From: Bacteroidales bacterium | Lineage (GTDB): Bacteria; Bacteroidota; Bacteroidia; Bacteroidales; PUMT01 | NCBI GenBank assembly: GCA_007132365.1 | Contig: SLOS01000108.1 | Span: forward strand, 1 to 7,769 | Direction of reading: 5' to 3' | DNA: 7,769 nucleotides | Shown: positions 1 through 6,892 of the stretch, one piece after another | How the letters are laid out: every line of letters begins with the position of its first letter | Numbering within the stretch: position 1 is the stretch's first letter | Translations under genes and position numbers: made by a program | Notes under the pieces: generated by a model | The model's input: only the letters and a program-made list of their open reading frames with translations | Told to the model about the DNA's origin: nothing | Database searches by the model: none

Positions 1-726
1 ATCAGTTTCCAGGCTAAAGACATCTCACCTATTGACACAAGCAGCCTTGTGGACAAAGTGGAGGTAGCCATAATTGATTATCTGATTGAGAAGAAGCTCA
101 CCCCCGGTGACATGATCCCTAAAGAGGTGGAACTGGCAAAAACGCTGGGAGTAAGCCGTACTGTAGTCAGAGAATCCTTTAACCGCCTTAAAACCCTTGG
201 TTTGATTGAGTCAATAAAACACAAGGGACCAGTCATCAGAAGCCCTGACTTGCTTAAAATATTAAAAAAAAGCCTGATCCCCGGAATCATGACCAGGGGC
301 ACACTCCTTGATATTTTCGAATTCCGTCTTGCACTTGAAGTAGGTATGGCAGATTTAATATTTATGAGAAAAAAACCCTCTGATATTGATGAATTGAATG
401 AGATCATCAGCAAGGAGCCCGAATCCACAAACTCCGTATTGTTTGATGCAGAACATGAAATCAGGTTCCATGGTAAACTGTATGAAATATCGGGTAATAC
501 AACCGTTATGGAATTTCAAAGCGTCCTGTTCCCTATTTTCAGGTACATTTACGAATCAAAGATAATTGAAAGGCCGGCTAAAAGAATCAAACACGTTACT
601 CACAAGCAACTGGTGGACATTCTTCGGGACGAGACACCCGAGGCTTTCAGGAATGCCATGAGATTACACCTTGACAATCATTTTCAGAGACTTGAGCTAA
701 TTCATCCTGTAAAAGAGTGTGAATAG
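1..726 (+). CDS. FadR-subfamily GntR transcriptional regulator, 5'-partial
   Basis: This is a DNA-binding metabolite-responsive regulator, probably a repressor. The frame is open from base 1 with no ATG. A GTG at 49 could serve as a start, but the sixteen codons before it read like a normal FadR-family N-terminus, so the gene more likely starts just left of the window. Numbering from that GTG, the winged helix-turn-helix spans about 1-65; recognition helix LGVSRTVVRESFNRL is followed by the wing HKGPVI. The FCD ligand-binding domain spans about 84-215, with the family signature FHGKLYEISGN at 140-150. Expected metal-ligand positions are E137 (usually Asp), H141, H185 and H207. In this family the ligand is usually a small organic or sugar acid, but the effector and targets cannot be read here because the neighbouring gene is convergent and unrelated. 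Family call is firm; function beyond that is unknown. Confidence 0.9.
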   Translation: MSFQAKDISPIDTSSLVDKVEVAIIDYLIEKKLTPGDMIPKEVELAKTLGVSRTVVRESFNRLKTLGLIESIKHKGPVIRSPDLLKILKKSLIPGIMTRGTLLDIFEFRLALEVGMADLIFMRKKPSDIDELNEIISKEPESTNSVLFDAEHEIRFHGKLYEISGNTTVMEFQSVLFPIFRYIYESKIIERPAKRIKHVTHKQLVDILRDETPEAFRNAMRLHLDNHFQRLELIHPVKECE

Positions 727-734
727 CAAATCTT

Positions 735-765
735 AATTACTAATAGCGCCGGTATTACTGTAATT
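735..765. terminator. Possible bidirectional terminator between convergent genes
   Basis: An imperfect hairpin lies between the stop codons of the two convergent genes. Left arm AATTACTAATA (735-745) pairs with TATTA (753-757) and GTAATT (760-765), giving 11 base pairs with a CT bulge and loop GCGCCGG. It is AT-rich and lacks a long T run on either side, so it is a weak intrinsic terminator at best. The position is what makes it plausible. Confidence 0.35.
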
Positions 766-780
766 TCTGTAATCTTTCTA

Positions 781-2010
781 TCACCTTCCCCTGTACAGGT
801 AGAGTGGGCCTGTAAATTCATACTCCCTGTCATCCCATCCGACTCCGGTGATAACGTAGAAATAGACGCCCGGTGACGCGGGGCTCCCATCAATTTCTCC
901 ATCCCAACCCTCATCCGGGTCGGACCACTCAAATATCTTCCTGCCATTACGGTTATAAATCACACCTTTAAAATCCCGCATTGATACCGCCCTGACAAGG
1001 TAGCCGGGGTTGAAAGCGTCGCCGTCCGGTGTAAAGACATTGGGCACCTCCAGCTCTGACGGCAGTACCCTTACCGGTTCAGGATGGCGGAATATATCAT
1101 CACAAAGCCCGGCAATGGTTCGCAGCGTAACATTATACTCACCAGGTATGTAATAGGTATGCAGGGGATCAGGGGTGATATCATCAGGAGGCTCCGTATC
1201 CATAATTCCCGGGCTGTAGTCAAAATACCATTCATATTGTGTGACATTCAACGACTTGCTCGCATCAAACTGAACCTCCAGCGGTGCCTCTCCCTCCCGG
1301 TTATCCATTTCAAACTCTGCCCTTGTTGTAACCGGGTCTTCTGTAATGGTATAACTGGCCGTGCACAAATAATATTCGACCATAAATGTATATTCCGTCA
1401 CAACCGATGGGGGGTTCCATATACGTATTTCAGGCCTGTTGGGTGTGGGTATAAAGGGATCGGCTGTCCATATGGCATCAGACACGACCGTAAGTGTATC
1501 ACGTTCAGATGTAACAGGATTATAATAAGTAAAAGCCTCAATATCAATTTCTCCGGCAAGGTCGAGAACATTGCAGTCGTGTCTTACGACACGTGCAGAA
1601 ACTGAGGGGCTGTTGACAAATATCCAGGCCCGGAACAGGGTGTCGAGCCCCTCTCCGTCATAGATCCGCACACTGTAACCGCCGCTTTCAAGACCGGTTA
1701 TCTGAGAGCTCGTGCCCTGTATGGTGCTGAAAGGGGGATCAAAACCGGGCAGAAGGCTGTTGTAAACTGACCATTCAAAAGTCAGGTTTCCCGGAACTTC
1801 CTCGAAAGAGGCAGAAAGATTACCTTTTTCATTGCAGAAAATAAAAATAATATCTGCTGCAAGTTCAGGGTAATCTTCAACATACCGGGGTTCAGCCACC
1901 GAAGCATATCCGGATGAGGTTATCTGTGCCACCAGCGAAAATGACATAACCACGCAAGCTGTTGCCACACAGAGTGAAATTCTCAAACCCGGCCTCACAA
2001 AATCATTCAT
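781..2010 (-). CDS. Secreted PKD-domain protein with type B T9SS (gliding-motility) C-terminal domain
   Basis: This 409-residue protein is predicted to cross the inner membrane by Sec and the outer membrane by the type IX secretion system, ending at the cell surface or outside. The signal peptide is residues 1 to about 29 (basic start, then hydrophobic stretch from ISLCVATA). Residues about 50-137 form a SprB-like/Ig-like beta domain (C59, W80, and a GGYSVRIYDGEG segment). Residues about 139-227 form a second beta domain with C146 and C216. Residues about 229-316 are a PKD domain (PLEVQFDAS, YEWYFDY, HTYYIPGEYNVTL). Residues 321-409 are the sorting domain: PNVFTPDGD, IYNRNGRKIFEW, GWDG, GVYFYVI and a final basic RGR. 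The usual NGDGxND motif is degenerate here (PDGDAFNPGY). ATG at 2010 fits the signal peptide and has an AGAGGAA site 7 bases upstream. No catalytic domain is seen; an adhesin or structural role is inference. Confidence 0.88.
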   Translation of the reverse strand: MNDFVRPGLRISLCVATACVVMSFSLVAQITSSGYASVAEPRYVEDYPELAADIIFIFCNEKGNLSASFEEVPGNLTFEWSVYNSLLPGFDPPFSTIQGTSSQITGLESGGYSVRIYDGEGLDTLFRAWIFVNSPSVSARVVRHDCNVLDLAGEIDIEAFTYYNPVTSERDTLTVVSDAIWTADPFIPTPNRPEIRIWNPPSVVTEYTFMVEYYLCTASYTITEDPVTTRAEFEMDNREGEAPLEVQFDASKSLNVTQYEWYFDYSPGIMDTEPPDDITPDPLHTYYIPGEYNVTLRTIAGLCDDIFRHPEPVRVLPSELEVPNVFTPDGDAFNPGYLVRAVSMRDFKGVIYNRNGRKIFEWSDPDEGWDGEIDGSPASPGVYFYVITGVGWDDREYEFTGPLYLYRGR

Positions 2011-2017
2011 AAAACAG

Positions 2018-2024
2018 TTCCTCT
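2018..2024 (-). promoter_or_regulatory. Ribosome binding site for the T9SS protein
   Basis: On the minus strand AGAGGAA lies 7 bases before the ATG at 2010. This is a clear Shine-Dalgarno match, in contrast to the DUF4290, murA and thioredoxin genes, which have none. It supports the chosen start. Confidence 0.6.
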
Positions 2025-2053
2025 TTGATGGCCTAAAAATATCAAATCTTTTG

Positions 2054-2085
2054 CAAACTACCTCATGTTGATAAATTGGTTCAAA
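2054..2085 (-). promoter_or_regulatory. Candidate Bacteroidota promoter for the T9SS protein
   Basis: On the minus strand TTTG (2082-2085) is followed after 21 bases by TAGTTTG (2054-2060). This resembles the known Bacteroidota pattern TTTG, 19-21 bases, TAnnTTTG, but is one base short in the -7 element. It would give a leader of roughly 35-40 bases before the ATG at 2010. Confidence 0.4.
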
Positions 2086-2090
2086 CTTAT

Positions 2091-2122
2091 CTTGGAGAAA
2101 ATAAAGATAGGGCTTAATTTTA
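2091..2122 (+). promoter_or_regulatory. Candidate promoter for the helicase gene
   Basis: CTTG (2091-2094) is followed after 20 bases by TAATTTTA (2115-2122), one mismatch from TAnnTTTG. It points toward the helicase about 95 bases downstream. It sits back to back with the minus-strand candidate, so the 207-base gap would work as a divergent promoter region. This is inference from pattern only. Confidence 0.3.
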
Positions 2123-2204
2123 CGCTGCTTCTGACCCGTGTACCCGGATCAGGGCATGACAGGACAGGATCAGATCATCGGATTTGACCACTTTATCATA
2201 AATC

Positions 2205-2209
2205 AAGGA
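2205..2209 (+). promoter_or_regulatory. Ribosome binding site supporting the GTG start of the helicase
   Basis: AAGGA lies 8 bases before GTG at 2218. An in-frame TGA stands at 2185 and no ATG or other good start occurs between it and the GTG. The GTG is therefore the only start that keeps the N-terminal Q motif. Confidence 0.55.
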
Positions 2210-2217
2210 CCAGGCAG

Positions 2218-4587
2218 GTGAGGGATTTTCTCAAAGATCTGAATGAAGCGCAGCAGGAGGCCGTAAGGGAGATAAACGGGCCCGCACTGATCATTGCGGG
2301 AGCCGGATCGGGCAAGACCAGGGTGCTGACATACCGTATCGCCTGGCTGCTGGATCAGGGCATCCCTGCATCGAACATCCTGGCGCTCACCTTTACCAAC
2401 AAGGCCGCAGCCGAAATGAAGGAGCGTATCGGCACCCTCGTTGGATACGGTATATCACGGCACTTATGGATGGGTACTTTTCATGCGGTATTTTCGAGAA
2501 TCTTACGTATTGAATCAGAACATACAGGCTACTCTCCCAGCTTCAGTATATATGATACCCAGGATTCAAGGAATGTTATAAAGGCAATAATAAAAGAGCT
2601 GAGGCTTGATGAGCAGATCTATAAACCAAACGAGGTTTTCGGGCGCATATCCTTTGTGCGCAATAACCTGGTCACCCCGGGAGCCTATGCAGCAAACCCG
2701 GTATTGGTCGCCGAGGACACCAAAAGCCGCAAGCCGGGGATTGCCGATATTTTCAGGCTTTATCAAAAACGGTGTCATGCTGCCGATGCGATGGACTTTG
2801 ATGACCTTCTGCTGAATACCAATATCCTTTTCAGGGATCACCCGGGAGTTCTCGCCAAATACCAGGATATCTTCCGTTATATCCTCGTTGATGAATACCA
2901 GGACACTAACTATGCGCAGTACCTTATCGTATCAAAACTGGCAGCAGGCCATAAAAACATAGGCGTCGTCGGGGATGATGCACAAAGTATCTACTCCTTC
3001 AGAGGAGCAAGGATTGAAAACATATTAAACTTCAAAAAGGACTATCCGGGGTACAGAATCTTCAAACTGGAACAGAATTACCGGTCCACCAAAACCATTG
3101 TCAATGCTGCCAACAGCCTAATTGCCAAGAACAAGGGACAAATACGCAAAAAGATATGGTCGGCAAATGAGACAGGAGAAAAACTTAAAGTCCTGGAATG
3201 TGCAACTGACCACGAAGAAGGAGACTTAATTGCAAAATCCATCATCGGAAAGAAAGACTCCGACGGTTGTGAATATATTGATTTTGCTATCCTTTACAGG
3301 ACAAATGCACAGTCCCGCATATTCGAGGAGGTGATGCGCAGGCGGGGCATTCCCTACAAGGTTTACGGCAGCCTCTCCTTCTATCAGCGCAAGGAGATAA
3401 AAGACCTTCTCGCCTATTTCCGGCTTACAGTAAATAACAGGGACCAGGAGGCTTTTTACCGGATAATCAATTACCCGGCAAGAGGGATCGGGAAAACCAC
3501 TACCGACAAGCTTGTGAGATACTGTAATGAGAATGGCGCAAATCCGTGGGATATAGTCAGCAATATTGATAAATACAGCGGTATCCTGGGAATCAATCGC
3601 GGGACTTCACGCAAACTCGCGGATTTCAGCAGACTGATGACCAGCTTTTCCGGGGAGGCCGGGCAGCAGGACGCCTGGCAGATGGCAAGCCGCATCTCTT
3701 CCGCCTCGGGAATCCTGAAAGATCTTTTTGACCCCGGATCTGCAGAAAATATTTCCAAATATGAAAACATCCAGGAGTTGCTCAACGGGGTAAAAGATTT
3801 TACCATCCGGCAGTCAGAACAGGGTGAAAGCACTTCCCTTTCGTCATACCTGCAGAACGTGTCATTGCTTACCGACCAGGACACCGAAAAACCGGATGAC
3901 CGAAACAAGGTCACCCTGATGACAATACACTCTGCGAAGGGTCTGGAATTTAAGCATGTCTATGTCGGGGGACTGGAGGAGGAGCTGTTTCCCAATATAT
4001 GGGCCGCCACCTCCGAATCAGAGCTTGAAGAAGAACGCAGGCTGTTCTATGTGGCAATTACCAGGGCGGGTTTGTCGGCAACCCTCTCCCACGCACAAAC
4101 CCGCTACCGGTGGGGAGTGCCGGCCATGTGCAAACCAAGCAGGTTCCTTTCTGAAATAGATCCCCGCTACCTGGAATATCCTGCCCCCGAATTCACGGGC
4201 AACAGAAAAACTAAAGGATCCTTCCCGGAAAACAGTGCCGGAAAAACAAAGAAGCCACACCTGCATCCAGGGCGGCTGATCCGGCTTGAACAAGCCGGGG
4301 CTATGCCGGATCCTGGCAGACCCGGCCATTCCGGATCTGCAGGTTCCTCTGCCGGCCGCTCCCCGGGCAGTCCCTCAGATTCAGATAACAGTAACGGAAA
4401 TCAGGCAGCCAGTCCCTTATCAATACTAAAAGCGGGCATGATAGTTGACCACGAACGTTTCGGAAGGGGCAAAATAATAAATATTGAGGGCTATCCTCCT
4501 AACAGCAAAGCAACTGTACATTTCACATCATCGGGACAAAAACAGTTACTCCTGAAATTTGCAAAACTAAAGGTGGTGCAGGGATAA
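2218..4587 (+). CDS. UvrD/PcrA-type superfamily 1 ATP-dependent DNA helicase
   Basis: This is a 3'-5' DNA helicase of the UvrD/PcrA/Rep group, 789 residues, a normal full length; it acts in the cytoplasm on DNA during repair and replication. All SF1A motifs are seen: Q motif LNEAQQEAV (8-16), Walker A GAGSGKT (28-34), Ia ALTFTNKAAAEM (56-67), Walker B VDEYQDT (224-230), III VVGDDAQSIYSFRG (250-263), IV LEQNYRST (284-291), V TIHSAKGLEF (569-578), VI EEERRLFYVAITRA (604-617). A Gly/Ser/Pro-rich linker (about 660-735) leads to a C-terminal Tudor-like module (about 738-787, GMIVDHERFGRGKI), which in PcrA/UvrD contacts partners such as RNA polymerase. The start is GTG. The gene could be named uvrD or pcrA; the sequence alone does not decide between them. 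It appears to be a single-gene unit, with 238 bases before the next gene. Confidence 0.96.
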   Translation: MRDFLKDLNEAQQEAVREINGPALIIAGAGSGKTRVLTYRIAWLLDQGIPASNILALTFTNKAAAEMKERIGTLVGYGISRHLWMGTFHAVFSRILRIESEHTGYSPSFSIYDTQDSRNVIKAIIKELRLDEQIYKPNEVFGRISFVRNNLVTPGAYAANPVLVAEDTKSRKPGIADIFRLYQKRCHAADAMDFDDLLLNTNILFRDHPGVLAKYQDIFRYILVDEYQDTNYAQYLIVSKLAAGHKNIGVVGDDAQSIYSFRGARIENILNFKKDYPGYRIFKLEQNYRSTKTIVNAANSLIAKNKGQIRKKIWSANETGEKLKVLECATDHEEGDLIAKSIIGKKDSDGCEYIDFAILYRTNAQSRIFEEVMRRRGIPYKVYGSLSFYQRKEIKDLLAYFRLTVNNRDQEAFYRIINYPARGIGKTTTDKLVRYCNENGANPWDIVSNIDKYSGILGINRGTSRKLADFSRLMTSFSGEAGQQDAWQMASRISSASGILKDLFDPGSAENISKYENIQELLNGVKDFTIRQSEQGESTSLSSYLQNVSLLTDQDTEKPDDRNKVTLMTIHSAKGLEFKHVYVGGLEEELFPNIWAATSESELEEERRLFYVAITRAGLSATLSHAQTRYRWGVPAMCKPSRFLSEIDPRYLEYPAPEFTGNRKTKGSFPENSAGKTKKPHLHPGRLIRLEQAGAMPDPGRPGHSGSAGSSAGRSPGSPSDSDNSNGNQAASPLSILKAGMIVDHERFGRGKIINIEGYPPNSKATVHFTSSGQKQLLLKFAKLKVVQG

Positions 4588-4825
4588 CCTGACGAGCATG
4601 ACCTTCCCGGATATCAGATGAAGCGGTAAAAAGGCAAATAAAACTGCAAAAACCATTTTTTAACCAGATATTTAGTAATTTTGCAAAAAGAAAACCCTGC
4701 AGAAAAAGATCATTACGCTGACTCATCAGTTAAAAACCCGGCAACAAAATAACGCAATACCACCGGACAAGATTATGGGGCAACCGCAATAGCATAAAAG
4801 AAAATCCAGTTAACACCATCATATC
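4588..4825 (+). promoter_or_regulatory. Intergenic leader of DUF4290-murA with a TAnnTTTG element
   Basis: This 238-base AT-rich stretch contains no credible gene. TAATTTTG at 4676-4683 matches the Bacteroidota -7 consensus TAnnTTTG exactly, but no TTTG is found 19-21 bases upstream, so the promoter is half supported. Transcription from there would leave a leader of about 135 bases. No clear terminator for the helicase and no recognisable riboswitch is seen. No Shine-Dalgarno site precedes the ATG at 4826, which is common in this phylum. Confidence 0.35.
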
Positions 4826-5482
4826 ATGACAGAAAATAAAAAACAGCTGATTGAAGAATCCAGGAAGCTGACAGAAGATTACAACACCAACAGGGAAAAG
4901 ATGGCCATTCCGGAATACGGCAGGAACATCCATAAAATGGTCAAACATATTTCAACCATTGAGGACAGGGAAGAACGCAATAAGGCGGCACGGACCATCA
5001 TCTCGATAATGGGCAATATGAATCCCCACCTGCGCGACATAAACGATTTCAAGCATAAATTGTGGGATCATCTTGCAATTATCTCGGACTTCAAACTGGA
5101 TATTGACTCTCCATATCCAGCACCGGAACTCTCCACTCTTACTGAAAAACCCAAACCGGTTCCCTATAATAACTATCCGATACGCTACAAGCATTACGGC
5201 AGATTACTGGAGCATATGATCAAGGCTGCTACGGAAATGGAAGAGGGTGAAAAGAAAGAGGCCCTTGTTCATCTTATTGCAAACCATATGAAAAAAAGCT
5301 ATCTGACCTGGAACAAGGCACAGGTTACAGATGATATAATATATAATGACCTCAGAGAGCTTTCACGGGGACTGATTGAGAGGGGATCTGAGGTAAAGCT
5401 TTCAGAATCTAAGGATATATTGTCACGGTCCAAGAAGAAGAAAAGCCCCAGGAAATTCAACCCCAGGCAGGGGCAACGGTAA
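4826..5482 (+). CDS. DUF4290 family protein of unknown function
   Basis: This is a 218-residue cytoplasmic protein with no signal peptide or membrane segment. It is recognised by the DUF4290 core: PEYGRNIHKMV (29-39), TIEDREERN (44-52), IMGNMNPHLRDINDFKHKLW (61-80), DHLAIISDFKLDID (81-94). This family is essentially restricted to Bacteroidota and commonly sits just upstream of murA, as here. The middle has the conserved PIRYKHYGRLLE (118-129). A mostly helical fold is inferred. The tail is strongly basic (SKKKKSPRK, 202-210), suggesting contact with nucleic acid or another acidic partner, but no activity is known to me. The N-terminus has about 18 residues before the DYNTNREKM segment where many relatives start; no later ATG fits better. 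The stop is 53 bases before murA, so the two are probably one transcript. Confidence 0.93.
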   Translation: MTENKKQLIEESRKLTEDYNTNREKMAIPEYGRNIHKMVKHISTIEDREERNKAARTIISIMGNMNPHLRDINDFKHKLWDHLAIISDFKLDIDSPYPAPELSTLTEKPKPVPYNNYPIRYKHYGRLLEHMIKAATEMEEGEKKEALVHLIANHMKKSYLTWNKAQVTDDIIYNDLRELSRGLIERGSEVKLSESKDILSRSKKKKSPRKFNPRQGQR

Positions 5483-5535
5483 CCTCCCGCCTGCCGCTGT
5501 AAAAGTTAACCATAAATCATAATAGAATATCCGCT

Positions 5536-6843
5536 ATGGCTTCATTCGAGATCCGGGGAGGTTCTCCCCTCAGGGGGCAATTGACGGCACAGGGTGCCAA
5601 AAACGAAGCATTACAGATAATTTGTGCAACGCTCATTACACCCGAAAAGGTGACCATAAAAAATATCCCCGACATCCTCGATGTGATGCGGCTTATAGAA
5701 CTTCTTGGCAAACTGGGGGTTACCATAAACAAAACAGGAGAGGGAGAATATGAGTTCCGGGCAGACAAGGTTGAACCTGAATATCTGCTGACTGATGATT
5801 TCAGGATAAGGGCCGCCGGGCTTCGCGGTTCGGTAATGATAATCGGCCCGCTTCTTGCAAGATTCGGTAAGGCATATATGCCGAAACCGGGCGGGGACAA
5901 GATAGGACGGCGCAGACTTGACACCCATTTTGCCGGCTTTATGAAGCTGGGGGCCAAATTTGTATACGATGTTAAAGAAGACTTCTACAGGGTGGAGGGG
6001 CAGAATCTGAAAGGATGCTACATGCTCCTGGACGAAGCCTCTGTAACCGGCACCGCAAATATAGTGATGGCTGCTGCATTGGCAAAAGGAACCACCACCG
6101 TTTACAATGCCGCCTGTGAACCATACCTGCAGCAGCTCTGCAAGATGCTCAACAGAATGGGCGCAAAAATCAGTGGAGTAGGATCCAACCTGCTTACCAT
6201 TGAGGGTGTTGAAAACCTTGAGGGTACCGAACATACCATTCTGCCCGATATGATCGAGATTGGCAGTTTTATCGGGATGGCTGCAATGACAGAATCGGAG
6301 ATCACAATTAAAAACGTATCCTATGACAACCTGGGAATCATACCTGAAGCATTCAGGCGCCTGGGAATTAAGCTGGAACGGCGCAATGACGACATTTACA
6401 TACCGGCTCAGTCGAACTATGAAATAGAAACATATATAGACGGCTCTATCATGACCATTTCCGATGCCATATGGCCCGGCCTCACACCAGACCTGCTAAG
6501 CGTTTTCCTTGTTGTTGCCACCCAGGCAAAAGGCAGCGTACTGATCCACCAGAAGATGTTCGAAAGCCGGCTGTTCTTTGTGGATAAACTCATGGATATG
6601 GGCGCCCAGATAATACTTTGCGATCCTCACCGTGCCACCGTTATCGGTCTGAATAAACAATTCCGCCTCAGGGGTACCAACATGGTATCACCCGATATAA
6701 GGGCGGGGGTGGCACTGCTTATTGCCGCAATGTCGGCCGAAGGCACAAGTATTATCAATAACATCGACCAGATAGACAGGGGCTATGAGAAGATCGATGA
6801 GCGGCTTAATGCCATCGGCGCCAAAATTAAAAGATTGCCATAA
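5536..6843 (+). CDS. murA: UDP-N-acetylglucosamine 1-carboxyvinyltransferase (MurA), Asp-type active site
   Basis: MurA transfers enolpyruvate from phosphoenolpyruvate to UDP-GlcNAc, the first committed step of peptidoglycan synthesis, in the cytoplasm. The 435 residues cover the whole EPSP-synthase-like two-domain fold. Visible family signatures are GAKNEAL with K22 and N23, RGSVMIIGPLLARFG (97-111), SVTGTANIVMAA (169-180), LPDMIEIGSF (236-245), GLTPDL with D319 (the general base position), FESRLFFVDKL with R345, DIRAGVALL with R389, and IDRGYEKIDERL (413-424). The catalytic loop reads PKPGGDKIGRRRLDTH, so D121 stands where E. coli has Cys115. That substitution is known from Mycobacterium and Chlamydia MurA and prevents covalent inactivation by fosfomycin. 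The ATG at 5536 gives the expected N-terminus (ASFEIRGG). No Shine-Dalgarno site is seen. Likely cotranscribed with DUF4290 upstream. Confidence 0.97.
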   Translation: MASFEIRGGSPLRGQLTAQGAKNEALQIICATLITPEKVTIKNIPDILDVMRLIELLGKLGVTINKTGEGEYEFRADKVEPEYLLTDDFRIRAAGLRGSVMIIGPLLARFGKAYMPKPGGDKIGRRRLDTHFAGFMKLGAKFVYDVKEDFYRVEGQNLKGCYMLLDEASVTGTANIVMAAALAKGTTTVYNAACEPYLQQLCKMLNRMGAKISGVGSNLLTIEGVENLEGTEHTILPDMIEIGSFIGMAAMTESEITIKNVSYDNLGIIPEAFRRLGIKLERRNDDIYIPAQSNYEIETYIDGSIMTISDAIWPGLTPDLLSVFLVVATQAKGSVLIHQKMFESRLFFVDKLMDMGAQIILCDPHRATVIGLNKQFRLRGTNMVSPDIRAGVALLIAAMSAEGTSIINNIDQIDRGYEKIDERLNAIGAKIKRLP

Positions 6844-6866
6844 AAAAAAATTTATGGTTATCTTTG
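6834..6866 (+). promoter_or_regulatory. Promoter for the thioredoxin-like gene, overlapping the murA end
   Basis: ATTG (6834-6837) is followed after 21 bases by TATCTTTG (6859-6866), an exact match to the Bacteroidota -7 pattern TAnnTTTG. The -33 half lies inside the last murA codons. A start site a few bases past the -7 element would leave a leader of about 20 bases before ATG 6893. This is the best promoter match in the window and suggests the thioredoxin gene can be expressed separately from murA. Confidence 0.55.
6838..6857. repeat. Perfect inverted repeat spanning the murA stop codon
   Basis: CCATAAA (6838-6844) and TTTATGG (6851-6857) are exact reverse complements separated by six A bases. 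The dyad covers the murA stop TAA and fills the spacer between the -33 and -7 elements of the thioredoxin promoter. It could be an operator or simply part of an A-tract promoter. It lacks the GC stem and T tail of an intrinsic terminator. Confidence 0.5.
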
Positions 6867-6892
6867 CAGGCTGTAACCAAAGAACATTGTAA

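Noticed and set aside
1084..1605. Plus-strand open frame of 173 codons
   Set aside because: It lies wholly inside the T9SS protein on the other strand; its translation is rich in Cys, Arg and Ile with no recognisable domain, as expected of a shadow frame.
2140..2185. Repeated GGATCAG words (CGGATCAGG, AGGATCAGATC) in the spacer before the helicase
   Set aside because: Short, irregularly spaced and not long enough to separate from chance.
3471..3914. Minus-strand open frame of 147 codons
   Set aside because: It is antisense to the helicase between motifs IV and V; low-complexity Ser/Leu-rich translation with no domain.
4523..4726. Minus-strand small open frame covering part of the helicase-DUF4290 gap
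   Set aside because: It starts in the gap and runs antisense into the helicase Tudor-like module; no ribosome binding site and no recognisable protein.
5466..5495. GC-rich inverted repeat GGCAGG / CCTGCC around the DUF4290 stop codon
   Set aside because: The stem has only 6 pairs with a large loop and no T run follows, so it is not a convincing terminator; it would also cut off murA, which has no clear promoter of its own.
5611..6234. Minus-strand open frame of 207 codons
   Set aside because: It is antisense to the strongly conserved murA and shows no family features.
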